A stretch of DNA of 64,000 nucleotides. It comes from Axinella damicornis. Taxonomy: Eukaryota > Porifera > Demospongiae > Axinellida > Axinellidae. This document shows, in pieces, positions 46,677 to 57,748 of the stretch. The stretch covers positions 571,978 to 635,977 of the forward strand of contig OZ007509.1 in the NCBI GenBank assembly GCA_963931865.1. Reading direction: 5' to 3'. The notes beneath the pieces were generated by a model. The model did no database searches. It saw only the letters and a program-made list of their open reading frames with translations, and was not told the DNA's origin. A program made the translations under genes and the position numbers. How positions within the stretch are numbered: the first letter of the stretch is position 1; every line of letters starts with the position of its first letter.

Positions 46677-47299
46677 GAAACTGAGTTATCAATCAGTTGC
46701 ACAACAAAGAATCTTTGATACAGCAATAACTGTACACTGAAAGTATATGCAACGACACGGATGCAGCTATCAGTCCCTATTATGTAGGCAGGAGGTCCTT
46801 GACGCTGTGTAGTAGCGTACTGCATGCTTGAATTGATTGTCACCAGCACTAGCCTCACACAGTGGTAGCTACTGTGATGCCACGCTGTTTTTGCCACCGT
46901 CTCAAACCGCCGTACGGGCCCAGTTGTTGGCTGTCGGTATCCTTCAGGCCGCGTGGCAACTCTTGGGCGCTGCTGGGACCTGGTAAGCATTGCTCGTATA
47001 CTATAGGCGGAGCAGTGGGTGTGGCAGCATCGCATTGCTGTTTATTGTCCACGGTTCGGCGACCGTCGAGAACGAGTTTCGGTGTCAGTCGCGTCGAGTA
47101 CGAGTTCTCCCGCCCCAGCGACATCTTCGGTATTTTCGCACACGCTCTCATGAAGAAACGCAGCAATAGTGGGACAGGAAAATTCATTTGACCAGTAGCT
47201 CTCCTCTGCCATGACGCTTAGCTACTCGACAATCGTTTGTTTACTTTTCTGTTCGAACCTAGAAACCACGTAGAAACCGCTGCGGCATTAACCAATCAG

Positions 47300-47400
47300 C
47301 TCGTGATTACACTTTTTTGCACTCGTACCAGTGCAATAAAGTGTAATCAGCAGCTGATTGGCTGAAAGCAGTGCAGATTACAGAAATAATTGCACTCTCG
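47300..47400. repeat. Degraded palindromic GTGCAATT element, copy 3
   Basis: GATTACACTTTTTTGCACT and AGTGCAATAAAGTGTAATC form a short hairpin, followed by ATTGCACTCTCGCGGTATA. It is shorter and more diverged than the other two copies. Confidence 0.55.
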
Positions 47401-47544
47401 CGGTATAGGCGTTTTATACAGAAACTTGATATCACTATATGATTAGAAAATAAAGCAATAACGCAGTGTTGTCCACGTACGTGGTTGTAATCCGTCGACG
47501 ATGAAAAGAAGGAAGCTAACAGTCCAACACATCGATACTTACTG

Positions 47545-47637
47545 GTTACTTAGTCAATCTTCTTTGCGTCTGGGGTTACTTAGTCAATCTTCTTTGCGTC
47601 TGGGGTTAAGTTAGTCAATCTTCTTTGCGTCTGGGAA
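47545..47637. repeat. 30-bp tandem repeat (3 copies)
   Basis: TTAGTCAATCTTCTTTGCGT followed by CTGG repeats three times with minor indels. Confidence 0.85.
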
Positions 47638-47994
47638 CAAGAAAGAGCGCTTCCTGATCGCTAAAAAGAACACGTAAAAAAAATTTCCGCGCTTCGCGCG
47701 GACTGTTCGCCGCTTCGCGGCTCTGCGCACCGCCTTCGGCGGTGCGCTGTGACAGTGTATGTGCCAACCGAACCACCCTTTCAAAATTTCTACATCCGCC
47801 ACTGTAGGCTACAGCACTAGCAGCATGCACGATGAGCAATACTAGCTATAGTTGCTAGGTACGGAGAGCATAATAGCCATGACTAGCTAGCTAGCTACGT
47901 AGCTGCAGGTAGCATGCGTGATATTAACAAGTAGCTGAGCTCGCTTCGCTCGCTCAGCTACTTCCCCCTTGTTCGCCTACCGTGCGTAATCTCT

Positions 47995-48305
47995 GAAGAG
48001 CTGCTTCTCCCCGATTGCGTCCGCTTCAGCTGCTGCTCGCCGCTTGCGTCGGCGCTTCAGCTGCTGCTCCCGGGCCCGATTGCGGCATCCGCTTCCACTG
48101 CTGCTCGCGCTCCCCGTTTGCCTCCGCCTCGCGTCCAGCTGCTGCTCCCCGATTGCGCCCGCTTCAGCTGCCAGCTCGCCGCCCGCGATCGGGCTCGCCG
48201 CCCGATCGCGTCCGCTTCGACTGCTGCTCCCCGATTGCGTCCGCTTGAACTGCTGCTCGCCCGATTGCGTCCGCTTCGACTGCTGCTCCCCGATTGCATA
48301 CCCGC
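47995..48305. repeat. GC-rich ~30-bp minisatellite
   Basis: About ten degenerate units of the form CCCGATTGCGTCCGCTTCGA plus CTGCTGCTC. All overlapping frames look low-complexity. A poly-A-like purine tract lies downstream at 48500-48540. Confidence 0.85.
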
Positions 48306-48594
48306 GGCCGGGCGCCTGGGCCCAATGTTCTCGAACATTCTTCGCGGAGTTCGAGGTTCAGTACAACCGACCTGGTGACCGCCGAGGCCAGCCTACAGCA
48401 GAACTAACTGATGTATTTTGTGACTTCCCATTTACACCTTTGCTTTATAACACCACTTTTTTCATTTTTTCATCGACCGTCATCACATATTTTCATTAAC
48501 CAAAAAAAAAGAAAAAAAAAGAAAAAAGGAAAAAAAAAAAGTACGAAGGTCGCGCGTCACTATAGTCCAGTCCCGCCCCCACGAACATCCCACT

Positions 48595-49181
48595 TAGCCT
48601 CGTTCCCAGGCCGTCTGCAGCCGCTTCGTTATTTTTCGCATACGTGACCTTTGAACCCTTGTCAGATAAGCTGGCAGAAGGCCTGGTACCACTCCTACGT
48701 CATTTACAAGCAAAGTGGACACGATTATGAAGCAACTCGACTACACGTATGCTTTCGAGTTTATATTGATACCACGAAGACAGCAACTTGATGCCAACTC
48801 AGCGCTAACGGGAATACAGCATGCACTAACGTTTGACTACTCAGGCGTACCAAGCGCTTGGTAAGCTACTGTAGAGGTAAGCTATTGTAGTTACCTAGGC
48901 TACTACAACCGTACAACAAGGAGAACCATACCTGACACCTCCAGTGGTCCACCACGGTAGCGTAAAAGCCAACAATAACTCGCTAGGAAACCTGCCGTTA
49001 GCCCGTGAAGCCCTGGCACGCCGCCATTTTACATTAAATCGTGTCCACCTACGTCACAATCGTGTCCACTTTGCTTGTAAATGACGTAGGAGTGGTACCA
49101 GGCCTTCTGCCAGCTTATCTGACAAGGGTTCAAAGGTCACGTATGCGAATAATAACGAAGCGGCAGACGGCCTGGGAACGT
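48595..49181. mobile_element. 0.59-kb MITE with ~130-bp inverted repeats (TAGCCTCGTTCCCAGGC ends)
   Basis: The left arm from TAGCCTCGTTCCCAGGCC to GTGGACACGATT returns inverted at 49045-49181 with few differences. The terminal word is scattered through the window (about 29000, 29240, 50313, 52218 and 56704), so it marks an abundant family. Confidence 0.85.
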
Positions 49182-49385
49182 AGATTACCACGCCTCGATT
49201 ATTAGTTTTGGGGGCGGGGTCGGGGCTTAGGGTATGTATTAGGGGGGATGTGCATTTGTTTCCGGAAACGTTTCCACGTTTCCACGCTCGTGTGACGCAC
49301 ACATTATTGAGTTGCTAGAACGAGGCTACATCCCACTTCCGTCAAGCACAGACAGACAGACACACACACGTTAAAATCTTAATGT

Positions 49386-50448
49386 ATCAGAGAACGCGGT
49401 AGCGTTCTCTATTTAGGGATGGCCATGGAAATTTCGATTTTACCATACTGATGCACCAGCAGGATAACGGCCAAAGAAGCTACAACCAAACCAAGCGTGC
49501 AGACAGAATGTTACTGCCTAGCAGTTCACAAAAACACTCACAAACGTACCTTAGGGCACGCGGGAGTCGATGAACAAGTCGCGGAGAAAACTCCGATTTC
49601 GTCATCTTCTTCTTTCTTCTTCTTCTTTCTTTCTCATACAAAACTTTGCCCAAGGATAGCTTACCAACTAAACCACTTGTTGAGCTAATTTACGCACAGG
49701 TCAACACCGCTATCGCCGTAGTACTCGCCATGACCACTTTTATCTGCAAACTGGCAAGACCAGCAAGGTACAATCCTATGAAATTCTAGCACGACGCCAT
49801 TTTGAGGCAATGAGGTCACGCGTTCGCCAATTGCGCATGCGCAATCCAAAATGCAAGCACATTATTTTTGTGTTCTCTTGCTTGTGATGGCTGCGTTTGG
49901 GAATCCCTGTGAATCCGTCATCTGGTGGCTCCTACAGCTACGAGGAATTTCTACCAACCTGCTCTTGTCAAGATGTATTGTGACTATGCCATCATGGAGG
50001 CGTGGCATTCTTTTCATGACGTAACTACAGTGCAGAACTGAGGCTAGAGCTTTGGATTACTTGGAGCCATTGCAAGTACATGACCTACATGGCTGCCATC
50101 GAGCTCTCTGATCTGATGAAGGGTGAATGCCCCACCCCCTCCTCCCCAAAGGCAACAATAAATATTGATCAAAACACAACAACATCAGAGTCAAATTATT
50201 AATGGGAACTAAATGAAGCATTAAAGCCTGCTCAGTGCCCAGCAGAAGGTCCACGTCCATCAAGAGAGACCATCTCAGCTTTGTTGATGTGGTGATCGCC
50301 TTGTAGTCTCGGGCCTAGGAACGAGGCTAACGTGGCAATTAAGTTAATATCTGACATCATCCAGTACCCCGTACCCTTACGGTGGTGTGACGTTGCACGT
50401 ACCATGACTAAGAAGTTACGCATTTCATGCGCTCAAAAAAGTACACAA
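49386..50448. repeat. Repeat unit, copy inside the Helentron-like element
   Basis: It runs parallel to the split copy 38977-39473 plus 51021-52398. The shared blocks are 49386-50010 and 50200-50448; the middle differs, because the host copy holds a LINE fragment there. It keeps the unoccupied MITE and Gypsy sites. Confidence 0.8.
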
Positions 50449-50735
50449 ACTAGAGGCAAAAAATTTTCTCCGAAAGATTAAAAATGATTTAGGGATGGTC
50501 TGTCATTTGGAATTATTCCACCCCTCGAAAAAGCTAAGAAACAAGGAGAAATGCCTTTAACCAGGCTCAGTCCCATCCCTTCCCTAAATTCTACATTTTA
50601 AAATGGGATGGGACTGAGCCTGGTTAAAGGCATTTCTCCTTGTTTCTTAGCTTTTTCGAGGGGTGGAATAATTCCAAATGACAGACCATCCCTAAATCAT
50701 TTTTAATCTTTTGGAGAAAATTTTTTGCCTCTAGT
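50449..50735. mobile_element. Hairpin MITE (ACTAGAGGCAAAAAATTTTC), copy 1
   Basis: Nearly perfect 140-bp arms cover AAAGGCATTTCTCCTTGTTTC and the ACTAGAGGCAAAA ends. The sister copy is at 52399-52686. Short half-hairpin relics with GAGGAAATGCC occur near 1250. Confidence 0.9.
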
Positions 50736-51009
50736 TGATATTATGATATGAGATACCGTAAGTTGTGGCAGTAATGTTAGAAAGAGGGTGTGGTTAAGTT
50801 GTATAAATTAGAATTGGGGAGTTTCGCTCACTTTTCTGTGCCTCTCGAGTGGATTCAGGTGTGTGAGTTATGTAGACGCTAGTGATTTCTGAATTCTGAC
50901 GATTGTATTGTGAACTAAGGCCTTCATTGCTGTAACTTTAACTGTATGGACAGACAGACTGACGGACAAACCAATCACTCTACCCCCTGCTGCGCATGCG
51001 CATGGGGTA

Positions 51010-51024
51010 ACTATGTAACACATG
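51010..51024 (+). other. Displaced 3' LTR end and target duplication of the Gypsy element
   Basis: ACTATGTAACA (51010-51020) equals the end of the 5' LTR, and CATG (51021-51024) repeats the 4 bp before it at 39470-39473. This proves that the 6.5-kb block between is a later insertion. Confidence 0.85.
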
Positions 51025-52398
51025 CAGACAGAATGATACTGCCTAGCAGTTCACAAAAACACTCCCAAACGTACCTTAGAGTACGCGGGAGTCGATGAAC
51101 ATGTCGCGGAGAAAAGTCCGATTTCGTCATCTTCTTTCTCATAACAAAACTTTGCCCAAGGATAGCTTACCAACTAAACCACTTCTTGAGCTAATTTACG
51201 CACAGGACAACACCGCTATCGCCGTAGTACTCGCCATGACCACGTTTGTCTGCAAACTGGCAAGACCAGCAGTTTTGGCTAGCTACGATCCGATGGCATT
51301 CTAGCACGACGCCATTTTGAGGCAATGAGGTCACGTGTTCGCCAATTGCGCATGCGCAATCCAAAATGCAAGCACATTTTTGTGTTCTTTTGCTTGTGAT
51401 GGCTGCGTTTGGTACACTAACAGAATCCCTGTGAATCCGTCATCTGGTGGCTCCTACTGCTGCGAGGAAGTTCTACCAACCTGTTCTTGTCAACATGTAT
51501 TGTGACTATGCCATCATGGATGCGTGGCGTGAACAAAAGCCAGTTGTCCAAGATAAAAAAAATAGTATGGTTATATTATCTACCTCTAACGGGTACCAAC
51601 AAAACAACAGCAACAAACAACAAAAATAATTTTATGAGATAGAAAATTATAAAAATTTGGGGAAGCGTTCACGGCACAGCAGAGGGAACGCAACCCTCTG
51701 ACGTGGCCAGTGCAATATTGATGTTCAGTTCATTGATAGGGTGGTGGCGAGATGATCTGCTTCCGCGAATGCAGAGAATAGCAGAACGCAGAATGGCGAA
51801 TGATAGGCGGCAACGGATCCATCCCATGACAACTGAGTACTGCTTTTGCTCCTTCCTCGATAAGCCTATACCGTCCGCTAGTCTCTTATAAAATGTTGCT
51901 GCTTCACGGCCCATTCCTCCCGTTGCAGAGAACACAAGTGGTGTGAATACACCGTGCTCCACATCACATACGCGTTGGGCGTATTCTCTCTTCTTGGATG
52001 TCTCGTGCTTGCGGTATGCAGCAGTAGTGGTTGAGGAGCAGTTGCTAGACGCGTTTGGGTAACAAACCCTAACATCAAAAAATGCAACATCAAAAAAATA
52101 TTATTAGCTATTAATGGAAACTTCATTAAGCCTGCTCAGTGCCCAGCAGAAGGTCCACGTCCATCAAGAGAGACCATCGCAGCTTTGTTGACATGGTGAT
52201 CGCCTTGTAGTCTCGGGCCTAGGAACGAGGCTAACATGGTGATTAAGTAACAACACCAGTCTGGCATGGCATCCAGTTCCCCCGTAGCTACCCTTATGGT
52301 GATGTGATGTTGCACTTGCCTCGAACCCAGGCGCGGCTAATGTTGCACGTACCATGACTAAGAAGTTACGCATTTCATGCGCTCAAAAAAGTACACAA
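51025..52398. repeat. Repeat unit, right part of the host copy
   Basis: It parallels 49497-50448. A 69-codon frame (51095-51304, MNMSRRKVRFRHLLSHNKT) is disrupted in the sister copy by microsatellite expansion and is of unknown meaning. Confidence 0.75.
51669..52080 (-). pseudogene. C-terminal fragment of a retrotransposon polyprotein
   Basis: The minus strand reads VCYPNASSN, YAQRVCDVEHGVFTPLVFSA, then GGMGREAATFYKRLAD and IRCRLSFAILRSAILCIRGSR. I know this pattern from the ends of LINE-type reverse-transcriptase proteins in sponges and cnidarians. Only the tail is present; the RT core is missing. Confidence 0.65.
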
Positions 52399-52686
52399 AC
52401 TAGTGGCAAAAAATTTTCTGCGAAAAATAAAAAGGATTTAGTGATGGCCTGTCACATTTGGAATTATTCCACCCCTCGAAAAAGCTAAGAAACAAGGAGA
52501 AATGCCTTTAACCAGGCTCAGTCCCATCCCCTCCCTAAATTCTACATTTTATAATGGATGGGACTGAGCCTGGTTAAAGGCATTTCTCCTTGTTTCTTAG
52601 CTTTTTCGAGGGGTGGAATAATTCCACATGTGACAGGCCATCACTAAATCCTTTTTATTTTTCTCAGAAAATTTTTTGCCACTAGT
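52399..52686. mobile_element. Hairpin MITE (ACTAGTGGCAAAAAATTTTC), copy 2
   Basis: The structure is the same as at 50449-50735, with mainly single-base differences. Confidence 0.9.
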
Positions 52687-52843
52687 ATGACGTATATAGC
52701 CCGCACACTTATGCAATAACTCGTTCATTGCATGACAACGATGGTGCCAATATACTGGCATTGTGGCCAGTAGCTATAATATTATCATAGCGGTAGCTAC
52801 CTTTGAACTTGTAGGATATCATGCAACAAACACATGACGTTAC

Positions 52844-52901
52844 CTGAGAGAGAGCAAGTCTGTCCTCCAGCTAGTACCATCCAGTAGCTGCAGAGTACCA
52901 T
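52844..52901 (-). CDS. Candidate signal-peptide exon of the second FN3 receptor
   Basis: ATG at 52901 opens 19 codons (MVLCSYWMVLAGGQTCSLS) ending in phase 1 at a GT donor (CTCTCAG|GTAACG). The last ten residues equal those of the other two family signal exons. The next receptor exon on this strand is at 38682 and needs exactly phase 1, so I propose it is exon 1 of that gene across a 14-kb transposon-filled intron. The hydrophobic core is short, so it may have decayed. Confidence 0.55.
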
Positions 52902-53650
52902 GGCAGTGAGGCCCAGTGGTGTACAACACTGTATCCGTGGAGACTGCATTGTTTACTGCACTCTGCACTATACTAGGACTTAGCTCCTGTTGCTAGCACT
53001 CCTACTTATACCATACAGAGAGAGATGTTCTGAAGCACTTCAGCTGATTAGCAACAGTCAGTGTCAGCTACAATGTAACTACTAACGTACAGTGAGAGAC
53101 TTCATCCATGTATTAGCTATGTGCACTCTCAAACCTATTAGTACAGTGTGGTTATTACTAATGAGGTTCAGGATATGGGTTGATGTTTGTCGCACATTTG
53201 TAAACTATGATGTGGGCTTATTGCTGACATTATATTGTTGTTTTGGCTGTCACCAATTTTGAGACAAACAGCATCCCATTAAAGGAACAAAAGTACAATG
53301 TAAGAGGCATGTAGTGGGGGCCAGGGTGAAGATATTGGCTGGCTAGGGAGACAAATTCTTGGAAATTGGGCATGGGATGGGGTGTGGAGGAGATGTAACA
53401 GTTTGTCACCATGAGAACACAGCAGAAGCTTCCCAGCATCACTTCTGCAACCAGCCTTTTATAAGTGTGTAGAAAGAGCCATAAAACGTATGCACGTGAA
53501 TCTGGATCTTATAATTATGTACCCATACGTTCACATAGTTGCCATGCATGTCGTACATACCCAGTAATTCACATTCCTATAGGAGGGGGTTGTAACATAG
53601 GAAGTTTGTGTATGCATTAAGTTTGCCCCACTTTGATCAGTAGCTACAGC
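52902..53650. other. Intergenic stretch, nothing recognised
   Basis: No conserved frame, MITE or RNA gene was noticed. Confidence 0.4.
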
Positions 53651-53654
53651 TACA

Positions 53655-54590
53655 GTACATGGGTTTATTCCCATCTGGTCAATTCCCATTTGGTCAATTC
53701 GTCAAATTCACTTCGTCAATTCCCACTTTGTCAACTTCCCATTTTGTCAACTTCCCATTTTTTCAACTTCTCACTTTGTCAATTCCCACTTCGTCAACAT
53801 TGACCAAGTGGGAATTGACAAAAGTGAGAAGTTGACAAAGTGGGAATTGACAAAGTGGGAAAATCTATGCTAATACTTAAAATGGTATGCAAACCAAGTG
53901 TGGATAGTAGCTATAACAACATGGGCTGTGAGACTTTATTCTCAATCAATGTATGCTAGTACACACCTGCAGAGCTCATGCACATCATATAATTGTACCA
54001 ACCCACTCCTCAGGCGGACTGTATACTGCATGTACTGGGTGTCTTCTCATCTGGTCAATTCCCATTTGGTCAATTCGTCAAATTCACTTCGTCAATTCCC
54101 ACTTTGTCAACTTCCCATTTTGTCAACTTCCCATTTTTTCAACTTCTCACTTTGTCAATTCCCACTTCGTCAACATTGACCAAGTGGGAATTGACAAAAG
54201 TGAGAAGTTGACAAAGTGGGAATTGACAAAGTGGGAAAATCTATGCTAATACTTAAAATGGTATGCAAACCAAGTGTGGATAGTAGCTATAACAACATGG
54301 GCTGTGAGACTTTATTCTCCATCAATGTATGCTAGTACACACCTGCAGAGCTCATGCACATCATATAATTGTACCAACCCACTCCTCAGGCGGACTGTAT
54401 ACTGCATGTACTGGGTGTCTTCTCATTTGGTCAATTCCCATTTGGTCAATTCCCATTTCGTCAATTTCACTTGTCAATTCCCACTTTGTCAACTTCTCAC
54501 TTTGTCAATTCCCACTTCGTCAACATTGACCAAGTGGGAATTGACAAAGTGAGAAATTGACAAAGTGGGAATTAAGTAGGAATCTATACT
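53655..54590. repeat. ~376-bp tandem repeat made of a palindromic GTCAATTCCCACTT array
   Basis: Blocks beginning near 53660, 54040 and 54420 each contain a run of CAATTCCCACTTTGTCAA words followed by its inverse (GACAAAGTGGGAATTGACAA). Between them lies the unique spacer with GGCTGTGAGACTTTATTC. The first two blocks are almost identical and the third is shorter. Confidence 0.9.
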
Positions 54591-54599
54591 AAATACTGC

Positions 54600-55240
54600 A
54601 TAGCAAGGGTGCATAGTATGACAAACATGGGTTGTGAGGCTCCGGGCTCAATTACCAGGCATGTACATTGACTGAAGCTCAGGGAGGAATCCCCAGGAAG
54701 TGGGTGAGCGATTTCAGTGAGGCTAGGGATGTTAGCAGAGTGGGAGATCTCAATCTACTACTCTGAGCTCAAGCAACAAGTGACCAGTACACTCCCTCAG
54801 TTGGATGATTTTCTCATCTATGTTGAAAATCCCTAACTGGCTAGATGGTAGGCAGTTTTCTCCTGCAATGTGGAGTTCTTGAGCTTGATGCGAGCAGAAC
54901 AATCACTTGGAGGGATGTAACAGCAAGTTTAATTCAATCATTAGTGGGCGATATCCCAACAGCTAGCTACTGACTGGTGGATACCATCAAAGAAGAGCAA
55001 GCACCTACGGAACTCACTGTAGTCCAACTTGAAGCAGGATCACGTCACCCAGACGAAAGTGATGTATTGCTGTCAATGAATGCCTAAATAGGCTCAAGAA
55101 AGCTCTGATGATGAAGCTACGAATCAGTGGTGTGGGTTCTGGTATAGTACTATCCACATGATGCAACTGCATGAGGAGTGGGTTGCATAATAATAATATG
55201 TAATTCTTGATGTCACCCTCTGATGTGTGCGATCATCAGG
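54600..55240. other. Intergenic stretch, nothing recognised
   Basis: Short frames only. No domain was recognised. Confidence 0.4.
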
Positions 55241-55511
55241 TGGGAACACTAAACCGCGATTTCATAATCATCTTTTACTCTTGAATGTGTTGTGGAACCA
55301 CATACTGTTATCCTTGCAGTTGAACCACCCTGGTCGACGACTCCATATGCTGAACACTCCGCCACAGGGATCCCAGTGGTCCTGCATGATGTCATGATGA
55401 TGGCAGTGTTTCATTGTGCTCTGACTACGCTATAAGCTCACCTTCGAGAGCGTTCAGTCTGTAAAGAGTGCACACTGCAATTGTGTCATTTCAGTTTACT
55501 GTTTACTGTTT

Positions 55512-55621
55512 AGGTAGCATTATACCTTTACCGTTAGGGTACCTTATAACTGTCGGGTCCCTTTAACCGTCGGGGACCAGACAGTTAAAGGTAACCTAAC
55601 GGTAAAGGTATAATGCTACCT
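55512..55621. repeat. 110-bp hairpin
   Basis: AGGTAGCATTATACCTTTAC with CGTTAGG and its inverse flank a short GTCGGG..GGGGAC centre. It is probably a MITE. Confidence 0.85.
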
Positions 55622-55669
55622 TAACGCCTTGGAATATTATATATGCCGTATATGCAGCCATTTTGGTTC

Positions 55670-55778
55670 GCACCTAGCTACTTATCACCCACCCCATACG
55701 GGGTTGGTGTCAGAACCAGTCGTATATGGGCAGTCTTCCAGACTATTCCGCTGTGCACGAATAGTCTGGTACCGAGAC
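55670..55778. mobile_element. End fragment of the TAGTCTCGGTACCAGAC element family
   Basis: AGTCGTATATGGGCAGTCTT, CCGCTGTGCACGA and GTCTGGTACCGAGACT match the end of the nested element at about 16786. Only one end is present. Confidence 0.6.
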
Positions 55779-55780
55779 TG

Positions 55781-55788
55781 CCCCCCCC

Positions 55789-55819
<31 letters not shown>

Positions 55820-55830
55820 ACACACACACA
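55781..55830. repeat. Poly-C run followed by (CA)n
   Basis: 25 consecutive C residues precede about 12 CA units. Such a run is prone to sequencing error. Confidence 0.9.
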
Positions 55831-57340
55831 GTCTTGAAGATTAGCTCTTACCTCCACAGGATAAGGAGTGCTGGCTACACAACAGGAACCTGCAAGCACC
55901 AGCACAATCACAATCACAGCAACTCCTGCCAGCAGACCAGGGTCAGTGGATGGACTAGCTCCAGGGTCAGTGGATGAACTGGCTCCAGGGTCAGTGGATG
56001 AACTGGCTCCAGGGTCAGTGGATGAACTGGCTCCAGGGTCAGTGGATGACCTGGTAGCTCCTAGCGTCAGTGGCTTCAGAATCAGTGGATGAACTGACCC
56101 CATCTACACACATGCAGACATACAGGACAATCTTATATCAGTAGTGCCAGTTTCCCTGAGCTGCATTAGCACTGTAGAAATTACTGTAGAAATTACCTGA
56201 CACACATGCATGGCACCTGAATTCAAACAAATTCAAACAATTTACAACTATGCACTTTCATTATATCGTAGCAGTTACCAGATAGCTACAGATGTATTTG
56301 CAGGTTTGCTGAATGTTCCAATCATCTGCAATTAACTGCTGTGTACACAGTAATGTTTAGAGTGAGGCCTGAAACACTTTGAACTGTGCCATCAGTTGTT
56401 ACATTCTGCACAGCACCACCACACATGGAATGATACTAGTAAGCCTAATCCAAGACCAAAAACTGCCTTGGCCTCACATCATCCAGGAGACAAGAAGAGA
56501 GCGTAATAGTATGTTTAGACTACTGGAATAATGTTGCTAGCTGCAGGATTATTGAAATGAGTGGTGCTTTTAGCTACAGCCTCCTGCAGAATTTTGACAA
56601 CTGTTTGTAATTGCTTACTGTTTTCTGCTCTCATCTGCATCGTGTTTGTTAACCGTTGATAGCCTAATCCGAGACCAAAAACTGCCCTGGAATACACATA
56701 GTGGTAGCCTCATTCCCAGGCCGCTAGCTAGACAAGAATAGCTACATACAGTAGACAAACCAGGAATGTAGCTATCCTCTGGGGTTCTAGTCAACACATG
56801 GCTAGCTAAGCATGACCAGAAATGTGCAGAAGACATAAACAGTTGGCATTTGAGTGTGGCTAACAGTGACCACAAAGCCTGTTTAAATCTACACACTTTT
56901 ACTGTGGAGAAATGCACTTAAATGTGGACTTGTACTAAAGTGGCCTCCAGTGACTGTGGAGCTCCTGAGGGGACTGAGTGTGCAAAATGGTGTTGATTTG
57001 GTTAACACACATTCATCATGCAATCTAATTAACATCCAATGACCATTAATCACTGAGGGTCTCCATACATGTTGTCCCTCACTCTGACAGCAAAGTGTAC
57101 CATGCAGTATGCACTACTCTAATCGGTTTATGAACTACAAATGTGCATGGTTGATAGCCAACGCTCATAATATTGTACTATAGTTTGTAGGAGGTTCCAA
57201 GGCACCGTGTAGCATGCAACAGCTGTGGGTTTACGTAGAAATTATAACATGGCTCATCGCATTCTGGAGTGTTGGAGCGTGCAAGGACCTCTAATTCAGG
57301 TAGCTATAGTACAAGCCAGTTAGACTATGCCCTTTAATTT

Positions 57341-57443
57341 CGTGGTTTATGGGAAATCCCACTCGAGGCTGTTCATTTAGACCACTCGGCTGCACCTCAT
57401 GGTCTAAATAAACAGCCTCTCGTGGTTATTTCCCATAAACCAC
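57341..57443. repeat. 103-bp hairpin
   Basis: CGTGGTTTATGGGAAATCCC, GAGGCTGTTC and TAGACCA return inverted around a 20-bp centre. It is probably a MITE. Confidence 0.85.
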
Positions 57444-57748
57444 TAGTCTAACTATAACATAATTCACACGGGAAGGTGCTCAGACTAGCAGCGGCCTGAA
57501 TACAGCAATGAACGACAGCAAGACTGCAAGGCTGGGGTGTATTGCAGTCACAAAATCTCCCTCTGCTAGTCTGAGCAATACACCCCAGCTTGTTCCAACA
57601 TTCTGAAACTTGCATATTCACACCGCAAATCACTGCATGTGTAAGTACATCTACAGAAGAAAACATTCCTATAAATACATAATTATTAGAATGTACAATG
57701 GACTGTCACTGCATGTGGGAGTTGAGCCCCCTCCCACTTTCCGCTACC

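Larger units (their letters stand above)
44806..47806. mobile_element. Possible 3-kb TIR element (CAGTGGCGGAT ends)
   Basis: CAGTGGCGGATCTAGGGG at about 44812 faces the inverse ACATCCGCCACTG at 47794-47806. This terminal word is common in invertebrate DNA transposons. A third partial end (CACTGGTGGATCCAGGGG) occurs at 44720. No clear target duplication is seen and no transposase is recognised between the ends. Confidence 0.45.
44522..51009 (-). mobile_element. 6.5-kb Helentron-like element inserted in the Gypsy 3' LTR
   Basis: In minus orientation the 5' end at 51009 reads TACCCCATGCGCATGCGC and is followed by a GTCY tract (TGTCCGTCAGTCTGTCTGTCC). The 3' end at 44522 carries the inverse ATIR GCACGGGGTACGTG, the hairpin GTGCTCTCATGAGCAC and CTCTAGT. 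The split LTR gives a precise empty site and shows insertion between two T residues without longer duplication. The cargo is a mosaic of repeats and MITEs and includes 1.3 kb duplicated from the host flank. No Rep/helicase was seen, so it must be mobilised in trans. Confidence 0.75.
55249..57010 (-). pseudogene. Decayed FN3-receptor paralog
   Basis: The tail exon 55249-55381 is open (ECSAYGVVDQGG, then DDYEIAV and stop). The transmembrane exon around 55855-56103 carries four copies of a seven-residue repeat (SSTDPGA) before LLAGVAVIVIVLVLAG, but its frame does not fit the expected phase, pointing to a frameshift. Upstream only pieces of FN3 exons remain (about 56330-56440 and 56935-57010, matching 58740-58850 and 33340-33410). 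The gene body has been eroded and filled with repeats. Confidence 0.65.

Noticed and set aside
46855..47191. Two overlapping ~110-codon frames on opposite strands
   Set aside because: They are antisense shadows of each other with no domain and lie within a repeat mosaic. A real exon cannot be excluded but is not supported.
48015..48499. GC-rich frames of 77-151 codons on both strands
   Set aside because: They read through a degenerate 30-bp minisatellite and then a poly-purine tract, with no conserved motif.
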